A DNA stretch of 64,000 nt from Diphasiastrum complanatum (lineage: Eukaryota; Streptophyta; Lycopodiopsida; Lycopodiales; Lycopodiaceae). The stretch spans positions 25,688,656-25,752,655 of the forward strand of contig CM055103.1 of NCBI GenBank assembly GCA_029204225.1, in the 5' to 3' direction. The position numbers and the translations under genes are program-made. Shown piece after piece: positions 42,355-53,800 of this stretch. The notes under the pieces are model-generated. The model searched no databases. It worked only from the letters and a program-made list of their open reading frames with translations, and was not told the DNA's origin. Each line of letters begins with the position of its first letter. Position 1 is the stretch's first letter.

Positions 42355-42891
42355 GTGCATTCCCGAAGTTGGTCATGTTTGATTGATATCCACGTATGAA
42401 ATCGCTTTACCACTAATATCAACTCCAAGACACTAATGAGGGCATTTCTCCCGGAGACATTAATGATTTAGTACGTAACAATCATGTATCATATATGGAG
42501 TCATCAAACAGCAGTAAATGAGGTCTTTTGCATCGTCTTAAAATGCAAAGGTTCTACAAAGTACAATAGGCTACAGCTGCTGTGAAATACATTATCATCG
42601 CTGTCACTGTTCGTTCGCAGATATTAACTAAATTGAATCAAATGAAAGATCATCTTTAAAGTTTCAGATATCTAACAGGTAAAATTTCTTGATCCTTCGA
42701 ACTTCGTGTCCATTTTAATGTTGCTTTGATTGTCACACCAGACTTTTGTAGGCTGCAACTGATCACAACCAAGATCTTGTAGCAGTTGGCAAAGCCAATC
42801 GATTTCAGTAGCTCCCATAGAAAGCGCTATATACTCGGCTTCAGCTGAAGACCGAGCTACTGTGTTATGTTTCTTACTCATCCATCCAAGG

Positions 42892-42944
42892 GCTCCTCCA
42901 CATAAGAGATATGCTGAACTCCTCCACATAAGAGATATGCTGAA
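42892..42944. repeat. 26-bp tandem duplication in Copia-2
   Basis: CTCCTCCACATAAGAGATAT followed by GCTGAA is present twice in direct succession. It alters the RNase H reading frame. Confidence 0.9.
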
Positions 42945-43177
42945 CCTGTGGCCGTAGACCTAGAATGCCGATTAGTTCCCCAACTCGCACACGTGTAGGG
43001 TACCAATGATGAGTCTGCTCCCCCTGCTCCCCCTTCAAACAGTGTACCAAAGTCCATTGTACCTTTAAGGTATCTTAGGATTCATTTGGCCATCATCCAA
43101 TGCTTAGCCATGTGACAGTCATTGAATTGACTTAGGACAATTGTTGAAAAACAAACATCCTGTCTAGTGCAGACCAT

Positions 43178-43244
43178 AAGGTACATTAGGCATCCAATGA
43201 GCTACCTATAAGGTACATTAGGCATCCAATGAGCTACCTATATG
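43178..43244. repeat. 33-bp tandem duplication in Copia-2
   Basis: AAGGTACATTAGGCATCCAA followed by TGAGCTACCTAT occurs twice in succession. Confidence 0.9.
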
Positions 43245-44400
43245 AAACTTCCACTTGATCAACGTCATCCAAATTAGTTTCATTTTTAGTAAAAAGATTA
43301 ATACCTAATTCCATAGGTGTAGCAACCGGGTTGCAATCCTTCATGCCAAAATTTGTTAGCACATTATCAATGTGCTAACAAAATGATTTTATGATTACTC
43401 TCTTTTTATTTGGATTCCTAAGAAGAAATGAATTTCTCCAAGATCTACCATTTCAAACTTAGATCCCAACTTCTTTTTTATTTCTTCTATAACTCATATA
43501 GAGCTTCCTAAGAGAAGGATATTATCTACATACAAGGAAATGACTACATAATAATTACCTTCCTTTTTAATGTAGACATTTCCATCAGCAGAAGAAGGAT
43601 AGAAACACTCCTCTTTAATAGCATTAGCAAACTTTTTATACCATGCCCGTGAGGCCTGCTTTAGCCCATAAATTGACTTATGAAGTTTGCCTGCTAAATG
43701 CTCTTCAGCTATCTTGACATATCCTTCAGGCTACTTCATGAAAATTGTCTCTTGCAAGTCTTCATTCAAAAAAGCAGTGCGAACATCCACTTGGTGTGCT
43801 ACCCAATTTAAGTGTGTTGCCAAAGCAAGCAATGTTCTCACACTACCCATCTTTACTACAAGAGAGAATGTTTATGCGTAATCTACTCCTTGCTGAGTGA
43901 ATCCACGAGCTACCAACCTAGCTTTATACTTATCAAGATTCTCATCGCCTTTAACTTTCTCTTGAAGATCCACTTGCTATCAATCATGGTTCTACCTTTT
44001 GAAAGCTCCATGAGATTCGAAACATGATTTTTGCACATAGACTCAAATTCTTGGTCCACTGCATGCTTCCACTGAGGACCTTCAGGACCCGCAAATGTAT
44101 GCAACAAATATCAAAAACAGATTTTTTAACACTGTTGTTTAACGCATTTTCAATGACCTTTTTGTTCGCTGGCGAGTTCTTAGATTCATCAATATAAGTG
44201 GCACCTCCTCATTCACTCTTCTCTTGCTTTGAAAAGCCTTACTTTCAGCACCGTGTGTGTCGCTTTTGCCATAAAAAACAAATATTTCCCTAGTTCAGGC
44301 ACATAGAGGGCTCATGGAATGTCTTGAAGTTCACCACTGAGCAATGGAAGTTCAAGAACACCATTGTGAGTCGAATGAAAAACTTTGCAACCAAAAGAGA

Positions 44401-45120
44401 AACTTTTGGAATAGTCCACTAAATTCCCTCAAAAAGTGCCTTAAATTAGGGTGCTTTTCAAAAACACCTTGCGCATGTATAAAGCATGTTTGAAAAATGA
44501 CTAGAAAAAGGGTGATTTTGCACATTTTCAAGATTTTTGAACTTTAAAAAGGACTTGGTTTGTAAGTCACTTTTCATAATGAAATTTAAAATGTCTTGAT
44601 TTCATGTATTTTACAAAATTTAAATGGTAGCCTTTTGCAAAATGTCCAGATATTTATGCTTCTTGAGCTACCAATACATACAAAAAAAATTACATGGGAC
44701 TTTCACTCTCGTAGCCATTTGTACCCCCCATGAACCACGAAGATGATCCTGAAGATGTTGGAAGGGTGTTCTTTTTCATTATTGACAAGAATACCACCTT
44801 CCTCCAGATGAAGACCAAGATCTTCGAGATTGTTTATTTTAGCACGAGTTCGATTACTAGGACCAACAAGTGTTCGATTATATTAGCACGAGTTCGATAA
44901 CTAGGACCAACAAGTGTCTAGATCTACTACCAATCATCTTTCTCCTACTCTGAAGTGAATGACTGATGAAATGAATAATATCCCTACAATAGTCAAAATG
45001 CAAATAAAAGTGGATCAACTAAGTTATTACAACACATAGGAAAGTGATATTGTATTCACGTGTCCAAATCAACTATGCCACAGAATAGCACTATCGTTTA
45101 CATTTCATTAGAGATACTAG
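44401..45120. other. Non-coding spacer with a 44-bp tandem duplication
   Basis: No coding sequence recognised. 44837-44924 holds two units of TTAGCACGAGTTCGATWACT followed by AGGACCAACAAGTGT. Confidence 0.6.
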
Positions 45121-45121
45121 C

Positions 45122-46259
45122 TCATGCAACTGAATTAGAGAGTACATAAAGATTTATGACTCTAGTGCATGTAGTTAGAGTAGTGTCTTCCTCGAATATT
45201 GTACACTGCTCAGATGAGAAAGTAACAGTGTAGCCCTCATCAGTTATCTTAGAGACTGATAATAAGTTCTTTGATAGCTGAGGAACGTAAAGGGGGAACA
45301 CGAATGGATAGATCGTTGTTGAATGTGATTTTGACTGTTCCTTTGCCTTCAACAGGTATGGTGCTTGAATCTCCAAGGTAGATGAATTGATCTTTGTTGT
45401 AAGCTGCATACTCGGTAAACCATTCCTTGCGAGAGGTCATGTACTGGGTAACGTCACTGTCCTGGCACCAGCTATCACAGTCTTCGTTGTTGTTGTTGTA
45501 AGCCATTAACAAGTGTGTATCTTGCTCCTTGAATTTCATCGTGTTGGAGGAATCTGGCTTCTATTGTTGTTTTTGCTTCTTTGTCTCGTTGTAGATCCGG
45601 ATATGACAGTCCTTGATGTCATGATTGGCTCTCTTGTAATATCTGCAGAAAAGCTTCTTTCGTGATCCACCATGCTCACCTTGAGTGTGAGGCTTTTGTT
45701 TTTGTTGTTGCACTTGATTCTTGCCCTTGGAATAGTCTGTCTTCTTGGTGTATAGAGCCATGGATTTGTATTTGATAGACATGCTGCTAGTCTTTCTCCA
45801 CATTTCTTCTTGAAGTAGGTGACCAATCACCTTTTGAAGAGTGAGGTCGGGTTGTGTGGAGATCATCACCACAAAGTGCTCATACGACTTTGGAAGAGAA
45901 GAAAGCAGGGTCATAACAACATCATCATCTTGAATAGAACATCCTACAACTGACAATTGATCCAATAAAGACTTGAAGCTATTGATGTGAGAAGTGATGG
46001 CAGTAGAATCAGGCATGCTAAGAGCAAAGAACTTCCTTCTAAGATGTAATCTAGTGGTTACATCATGAGTCTCATAGAGATTTGATAGTAAATCTAATGC
46101 ATCCTTAGAGATTTTGCATGTGGTAACATGAGATATTTGGGAGTCGGCTAGATTGAGTGTGATACATGCTAAGGCCTTATGATCTTTGATCTTCCATGCC
46201 TTTGCTTGATAAAAACAAGGTGAGTACAAGAAGAGATCCAAAATTGTCGTGCATTGCAT
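45122..46259 (-). mobile_element. Copia-3: gag and protease region
   Basis: Gag (46259-45561) of the UBN2 type: TTRLHLRRKFFALSMPDSTA, INSFKSLLDQLSVVGCSIQD, LLSSLPKSYEHFVVMI. A degraded knuckle follows (LFCRYYKRANHDIKDCHIR; the second Cys is replaced). The next frame (45539-45249) covers the protease, with DSDVTQYMT in place of the catalytic DSGA type. A last frame (45409-45122) gives VPQLSKNLLSVSKITDEGYT, the pre-integrase part. Integrase and RT of this copy are absent. Confidence 0.85.
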
Positions 46260-46269
46260 TAAGATAAAT

Positions 46270-46760
46270 GTATCAAATGAGTTATTGAACGAAATTGGTG
46301 CATGTACCTCACATCACCAAGAGACATGGAAGATTTTGCAATATGGACATAAAGAAGAGAGTGCACAATGTTATGTGCTAGGAGTGAAAGATCTAACAAG
46401 AGAGTGTAATCTTGCACACCTACGTAACCATTGGTCATCTCCCTCCTATTGAAGATCTTCAAGGAGTGATAATGGCCAAGGATAGTAGGAAGAAGTTTTT
46501 TCTTCACAAGTTTGGCAATCTCAAGATCCACAAAGATGGCGAGAAATCTATGGTCATGGAGGGCAAGGAAAAAGGCAAAGGCAAGAGGACCAACAAAGAA
46601 CAGCTCAAGGATGGTGGATATTTGGCCTCCACATTATCTTCAAGCAAAGGGTAAAGAAAAAAAGAACAAGAGCCATATCAAGAGGGAGATGGTGACTATG
46701 AAAGAGGAGTCACTCACATCATCCACTTTAGCATCAAACAAGTTCCATGGAGATTCTTAA
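46270..46760 (+). pseudogene. Gag-like fragment on the plus strand
   Basis: 46412-46654 encodes YVTIGHLPPIEDLQGVIMAK and a Lys-rich tail (MVMEGKEKGKGKRTNKEQ). This resembles the middle of some Copia-type gag proteins in inverted orientation to its neighbours, but the match is weak. Confidence 0.35.
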
Positions 46761-46769
46761 CCATTGTAA

Positions 46770-49700
46770 CTCCTTTTGCATTGCATCGTCTAACAAGAAG
46801 ATTAATCAAAAGGCGAGAAAAAAGCAAGTTATTACCTTCAACTTGCTTACCATTTTCATCATAGGTAAGTCTCGATGGCTTTATCCTTTGCCTTGTTGAC
46901 CTTATTGGGTTTTGACTTGGAGAGACATCTCCAACATTATCATCATCCAAAGATCCATCATTACCATCAAGAATGTTAGAAGCAACATTATTAACATCAA
47001 GCTTCGACACATTTTCTTCATCAAATATAAGATCTCTTTTTATGACCACTTTTTTTGTTGAAGAAATTTATACTTTGAAAGCTTTGGTAATTTCGCTATA
47101 GCCAACAAAAATTTCATCCTTACATGAAGGATCTTCTTTAGTCCTATCAGCAAGTGTGACACTAACATGGCAAGTAGAACCAAAGGTTTTAAGAAACATG
47201 ACACTTGGCCTCCTACCAAAAAGAACTTCATATGGAGTCTTACCACCCAATGGTGCACTCGACAAAGATAATTAACACACATCAATGCTTCACCCCAAAA
47301 GGATTTAAGAAGATTGACACTAAACTTCATGGCTTTGGCTCTCTCACATCAAGTTCCATTCTTCCACTTCGCCACTCCATTTTGTTGTGAAGTTCTCGGG
47401 CTTGATAGCTCCCTCTGTGCTACATAAAATCTTTGAACATGGTTGAGATGCATTCACTTCCATTATCCAACCTCAAGCATCTGATCTTAATGTTGAAGTG
47501 ATTTCGATTGCATTCTTGAACTTGACAAACACATAAAATAATCCATCCTTGTTTTTTAGAAGATAGAACCATGTATATCTATTAAAATTATCAATGAAAG
47601 TCACATACATCCTAGGTCCCCCATCATTAGGTGTACTAGTAGAATCAATAAAGAAATTTACTAGTTAAAATGACATGCTATATCTAGTGTAAGGTAGCCT
47701 TTGTGTCTTTGACAAAATACAATGTTCACAAGCTATTTAGATGCTTGAAAGAGACTTTGGAAGGCAAGAACTTTTCTTTTTGCCATTACCTCCAATGCTT
47801 TGAAATTGGGATTTCCCAACCTCTCTTGCCATGTCTCTTGATTTGTCATTTGCTCCATTGCCACAAAACGTTTTTGGTTAGCAATAACACAAGCATCAAG
47901 TTTAAACAATTTGTTGTGTCCTTTGCCTTTAACAATCAAAGTTCATCTTTTACTTATCAAGGAAGCATCACCAATAATCTCAACTTGACACCCTTATCAA
48001 CCATTTGACTTGCACTAAGAAGATTCTTAGAGTGAGAAATTGTCAAAAATTGGCAAATCTAGCTTGGTTAAGCCATGTAAATTTGTACATAGGTGGGTCC
48101 CACACATGTGAGTCCATGTTGCTACGTGTGCAGGCTATCCTAGATAGGTTAGATATCATTCATAGGGTTAGACTTTTTTGGTCATAATTCCTAAATTATA
48201 GGACCAAATTCCTTGAATCGTGGAGGTGGATAATTAACCTAGCCACCAACTTGGCAAAACTCTAGGGTTAGGTAAGATTGACAAATTAGGGAAAAAATAG
48301 TCAATCATCTTCCTTATTACATGCTGGATTTTCACCTAACTTGAGGTGGGAAAGAGCTATTGTGCATACAATTCATCATTCCATTGTGAGGAAATATAAT
48401 TTTTGGAACAAATTGGCAATATTGAGGTTTCTACGCATTTGTCATGAATTTTTGTGAATGCTTTGGTATCTAAACTTGATTCCACTTAATCTATGATAAT
48501 AGCCTTCACTGGAGTCCATACCACACACGTGTGGGGTCAGAATTCCATGTTTGATGATTTTAATTGCTCTTGATTGTGGGATCCAATATTGCTTTTCTAG
48601 ATCAAAATTTGCAGTAGATAGGTGTATCAATCAATCAATCACTCTTGGAGCCTTATGTAGGTTAATTTATGGTCCTTTGTATTGTATTTCAACACTTAGT
48701 GATGGAAAAAATCAATAAAAAATTCTCTAAATTGACATTCCTACTTGTAGAAAGAGAAAAAAATTGTTCCAATGCCTTTTATGGCACATTCACCATCATT
48801 GGTGTGTAGGTGATTTTCCTTTCACTCTCATACATCATCAAAGATGAAAGTTAGTCCTGGTGTTTTGTCATGTGAGAGCTTGCTCCACTATCAATCCACC
48901 ATGGATCAATATCACCTTAATTAGATAACAAGTCAAAAGACATCACAAGAGAATCACATGCATTTTGTTCATCCTCATCTAAAGTGAGATTGTCTTGCTT
49001 TCATCTTTCCTCGATATCTCTTCCTTTTAAAACATACATTTGCAAAGTGTCCTTTTATGCCACAGTATAAACACTTTAGCTTTGACTTATCTCTCTTTTT
49101 ATTACCAAAAGAAAAAGCCTGACCTTGATCCAAGTTGCTTTTCTTGAACCCCTTACCTTTGTGAACAATGCCTCTTCTTCTCCTCCACGAGTAGAAGCGC
49201 GCCACCTCTTGCTTGTAACTTGTGCTCTTCGACCACTAAGACCTCCCGCAAGTCTTCAACACTTGGCAATGTCTTTTAGGAAAAGCTTTGTACAATGTTA
49301 GCATGATCAACCAACAAACCATTAAACATAATTTGAACAAGTTCTACATCCTTGATGCTTTCATCTATGGATACAAGATAATAATTCAAGGCTTTGACTC
49401 TTAAGATACAAGTGTCATCACACCCTCTCCTTCCTTTTGGCAGCTTTGGAAGATTTTCTTCCTTAGGGTCGATATCCTAGAGGTGGACTAAGATTCATAA
49501 ACCTTCTTCAATACATTCCATGCCTCATTTGAAGAAGTGCACTTACCAACTTTCTTAAGAAATTCATTACTAACATTCATCTTGATGATGTGGAGAGCTC
49601 TATTAACTCTTTTTTCATACCTCACTTGTTCTTGAAGAACTTGAGGTGTTTATTTGACACCTGCAACAATGTCCATTAGTTCATTCAACTCAAGCAAGAA

Positions 49701-49880
49701 TTCAATCTTTGCTTTCCAAGTTGCATAATTTGTAGTATTTAATGAATCACCAATATGCACATCTATCAAGCATGCAACAAGATTTCTACACACATGTAGA
49801 AGAGAACCAAAGATGAAATGGTAGTATTGCTCCAAAATCTTCCACAAATGAAAATGAACAATGGTTCCAATTTTGCACAC
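46770..49880 (-). mobile_element. Copia-4: gag to integrase, decayed
   Basis: Leftward: gag start (49880-49650; DSLNTTNYATWKAKIEFLLE), gag body in broken frames, CCHC knuckle KCLYCGIKGHFANVC (about 49090), protease remains (about 48900), a non-matching stretch of about 700 bp (48030-48725), pre-integrase (TWQERLGNPNFKALEVMAKR; 47939-47733), integrase (SFWGEALMCVNYL, GKTPYEVLFGRRPSVMFLK; about 47330-47068) and the post-integrase linker (RSTRQRIKPSRLTYDENGK; about 46870). RT and RNase H are missing. Similar to Copia-1 but clearly diverged. Confidence 0.85.
48030..48725. other. Stretch of about 700 bp splitting Copia-4, unidentified
   Basis: It does not match Copia sequence on either side. It holds two CCCACACRTGTG-type words in opposite orientation (about 48097 and 48525), which could be decayed inverted ends. 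No ORF and no clear duplication. Confidence 0.35.
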
Positions 49881-50516
49881 CTTTTAGCCTATTTATAGAT
49901 GTGAGAGATGACTCTCTCTCATCTCTCTAAAGTCATATAGCTCTAAAATAAAAATGTGATCTATAAATCTTGGTCCATATGGCCAAATTACACTAAATTA
50001 AGGTCGTTTTGTGAGGCTTAAGGTCTACCACTTCTAAGACTTGTTTAAAACTAGTACTATTTACTATTTTAATCGCGTACCCACGTTTGAGAAGTTTAAT
50101 GTACAATATTTACAAGCTTGGCCTCTAAAATGTCCAACATAGCCAAGTAGTATGTTAACAAATTCTCACAAATGCATGCATAAAAATGCATGGTGTTGTG
50201 GAGAAAAATAACACCGTGCCTTTCCATTGGGCCACATGTGCCCTAAAAGCGACTTTACCTGTATATCCCAATCATTGCTCTTGAAGTTTTAGAAAGCGAA
50301 TGTTGGCAAGAGAGCCGATTTTGTTTCGGATAGATCAACGGAGAGAGGGGTTTTGAGAGAGCACGATTTGGTGAGAGGAAGACAAAGCATGGATTGTACT
50401 TGCAAGCTATAGATGCGATGAAGACTAAGAAGAAGCTCCCTTGTCGTAGGAATAGTAGCGAACAAAAGGATATGATTGGGAACGATGCATGAGTAGTGTG
50501 AGAGAGAGAATGTTGC

Positions 50517-50560
<44 letters not shown>

Positions 50561-50718
50561 AATGTAGGCTGTTGTGAAGAAAACGCATTTAAGAGCTTTT
50601 CATTGGTCGACGTTTGTCCTAAAACTTATTTTGAAGGGCAGTTGAAAGGCAATTAAAATGAGAGAACATGTGCTTTAGAAACTTTAAAAAAGAGAACATT
50701 TTAGAGAGAGAAACAATG
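49881..50718. other. Non-coding flank: possible 5' LTR of Copia-4, then the IPMDH upstream region
   Basis: On the minus strand CTATAAATAGG (about 49888-49898) looks like the TATA box of an LTR driving Copia-4 leftward. LTR borders were not found. A (GA)n microsatellite lies at 50519-50555. No gene seen. Confidence 0.4.
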
Positions 50719-50862
50719 TATAAAATCACGAGAGCCATGGAAAGAGAGAGGGTGCGAATTTTTCAATTTTAAGGGTTTTTTAGGTTTGGGGTGAGAAATA
50801 GCCACATAGCGAGTGTTGTGGGAAGGAGCTGTGTGGGGGAGAGAGAGAGAGAGAGAGAGAGG
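50719..50862 (+). promoter_or_regulatory. Probable TATA box and 5' UTR of the IPMDH gene
   Basis: TATAAAA at 50719-50725 is 138 bp before the ATG. The leader is purine-rich and has a (GA)n tract (50840-50861) ending right at the start codon. Confidence 0.5.
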
Positions 50863-53800
50863 ATGGCAGAGAGTGCTCTTTTGCTGCGCCATGGTTTTAC
50901 CATCGCAGCTGTTCTTGCGTATTCCCCAACAACTTCATCTTCACGGCGTGCCCGATGGGGAGCCGGGCAGCTCTTTTCGACAAGCCTCAACATTTCCACA
51001 TCATCATCATCACCTGTGGTGAGAGCGAGGCATGGAACTGGCAATGCAGGCGTTAGAGTTGCTGGTGCCCAAGCATCAGCTTCAGCGGAGGGAGCATCAA
51101 AATGTTACCGGGTTACTGTACTTCCTGGGGATGGCATAGGTCCTGAGATCATTCGAGTTGCAGTTGACGTTCTTCGTTTAGTGGGATCACAAGAAGGTTA
51201 GGCATTTCAACAAATGCCACTGTTTTGCGTGATCCATTTCCTTGCATACTTGTTCGTCTTGCATTCTTACATTGCGTTAAGACATAGGGACTTTGGTGAC
51301 ATGATTATTAGCGAGGTTGAGCTGCTACTCACATTATAAGGTCAGTTTTTTTTATGGGAGAAGGTCCCTGACCTGAGGACTTTTCTGGATTCGAAATCTG
51401 GAGGATTGGGGCTCTAGATCAATGAAACAGGAAAAAACTAATCACAAATTATACTTGATCAGTCTTTCTTCTTGGAAGACATTAGAAAAATTATTGAACT
51501 ATATTAAATTGTCCATAGCAATGAAGAATGACGATAATTCAAAAACTCCCAAAAGTTATGAAAGGAACTTTATGTAAATGCTGGCTTGCAAGAGAAATTT
51601 CCTTCCAAAAATGGCAGTTGTTTACATGTTGTGTTAAATCGACTATAATTTTGTAAGTTGGGTTTGCACTCGTGAATTTAAAGAATGAGTTTCAGGTCCG
51701 TGTCTTTGGTTTTTATTGGAAAAGTCTCTCTTTCGCACTGAGTAATTTTACAAGAAAATCAAATTTGGGGCATTTACGTAATGGGGCGTAATGCCCTGGG
51801 CTGAAAATGCATGATTTCATGATTCCTTCATAATGCTAAGCAAAACTTCCTGCAGGTTTCTTGGATATTTGAAGTAGTGATTCTAAAAGAAGAGAGTGTA
51901 CTTGACATTTTTGGAGATGCATCATGACCACATCGTGTTTTTCGGAACGTTAGCAATCTGCGATCCGGATTTCAAATCTTTGTTTTTTTGATAGTTTAGT
52001 TAGTATTTATTGAACTCAAAAATCATCAATCAACGCATCAGAAGAACAACGTACTGATAAATTGGAAAGAGGCAAATATAAGATTGCATAGAGGCTAGAG
52101 CTATATTGATCTAGTCAAATTACAGACAGAGATAGTAGATACACTGCAAACCAAAAAGACGCTGGAGTGAAAGGAGAAGACCAGAGAGTGCAACAAGCAA
52201 CACACGCTCTACCTTGGTAGCACGAGTCTATAGGCCTTCATAGAATTGTTTTGGCATACGTCCACCTTTATATACATTTCTCCTGAAAAAATTCAAGGAG
52301 AAGGAAAAAAATTGAAGGCAAAGTAAATTAAGAATTTGTTTTTTATATTCTATTTTTATTTTTGTGTTCCAAAAAGCACTAACCCTAACACGATCCGGAT
52401 TGCGTTCTGGATTATATGCATGCAACTATGATCACGACCAAGGATTGGTATTGAGGTTAAGATACTTCATAGATAGACTTGCATGTGCATCATAACGTTG
52501 GTCCTTCTTTGATGGTTTCACTTAAATCATCAGAGGTTTGTAGTTTAAAGTAAGCGAAGTTCTCTTACTTATAATATTTCCAATATTGATGAGCAAGTCA
52601 AAACAAGGACACTTTGAGCTTCTACTACTAAAGGTTGATAAAGGTATGACATACAAAATGTACTCCCGTCCAAGTTGAAGAATATATGCATGTGCAACGA
52701 GCTCATCAAGGTACAAGTTGTGCAAGTTGTGAATGTAAAAGTAGGCCCATTGTTTAATCATGTTAATGATCTTTATAGGTTACATTTTTTTGCAAGCTTT
52801 TCCAATTTAGGACGAGAAAGAAATGTACTGCTTTCTTGACTTTTTATGAACTTTTTTTTGATAATGTTGATGTTAATAGATAAATTAATATAATGAATGG
52901 AAAAGTTACGCTTGGGATGTGATTATGAGAATTCAACATCAGAGGTTGGGAAATAATTTTCCATAGCTATGCAAACGATTATATCATATGTATTCTGGAG
53001 AATGTTTTGCATCTTGAGCTTCTAGATCAATGTTTCACGGGCTCGTTTCGTATGTCGTTTCGAAACGCGTTTGAAACGACTGGTTCTGGTTCGAAATCGG
53101 AATTTTTTTTAAGTTTTTTTTTTTAAATGTGTTTTTGAGGGTTTTTGAGGTTTACACATGTCATAGAAAGTCCTGTAACAAGTAGATGCATCCAATTTCA
53201 TGAGAATGCTCTAGAGAAGGCAATTTCAAGGAGAAGCTGTGTATGGAGACTTTCCTCAGTCTGATATTGTCATCATTCATCATTCATGGATACATCATAC
53301 TAGATAGGTTATTACTAATTAGATTGCGAGATTCAGTTCATGCCCTTTGCCAGTACAAAGTACATAGTACTAACTTCTAAATACAGGACCCAGGTGCATT
53401 CAAGAAGTATGCAAAGACACGACCATCATGATTCATCATCTAAGATCTTTAGAGTCTTGTAACTTGTAAGTACTTACTACTAACTTACTACTAAAGAGAA
53501 TAAGAAGTTTGCCTCGTGAGGGCTCGGGGTTTGTGTGCCCATTGCAATTTGCCGCATGGTAATTACTAATAGCCTATAGGTGCTTGATAACGTGTCAATG
53601 TTACAATCACACTTCTATGCATTGCACGCAACACATCACAGTCTCAATTTTCAAACATCCAAGAACTTCCAGAAATTATAAACAGTAAAGTTATAAACTA
53701 TAGAATTTACAACTTACAAATTACAATGCACTGACCACTGACTTGATGGAACCACTGCCACCTGTCTAGAAATAGGCCCCTTACTTCTTCCAGCCTGCAA

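Larger units (their letters stand above)
42672..44400 (-). mobile_element. Copia-2: RT and RNase H, decayed
   Basis: Leftward: protease/pre-integrase remains (about 44400-44160), RT start (GPQWKHAVDQEFESM; 44107-43910), RT core in broken frames (HQVDVRTAFLNEDLQETI, YGLKQASRAWYKKF, YVVISLYVDNILL; about 43900-43400) and RNase H (GWMSKKHNTVARSSAEAEYI, VWCDNQSNIKM; 42929-42672). The catalytic YVDD-type box reads YVDN. It contains several short tandem duplications. The integrase seems deleted. Confidence 0.85.
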
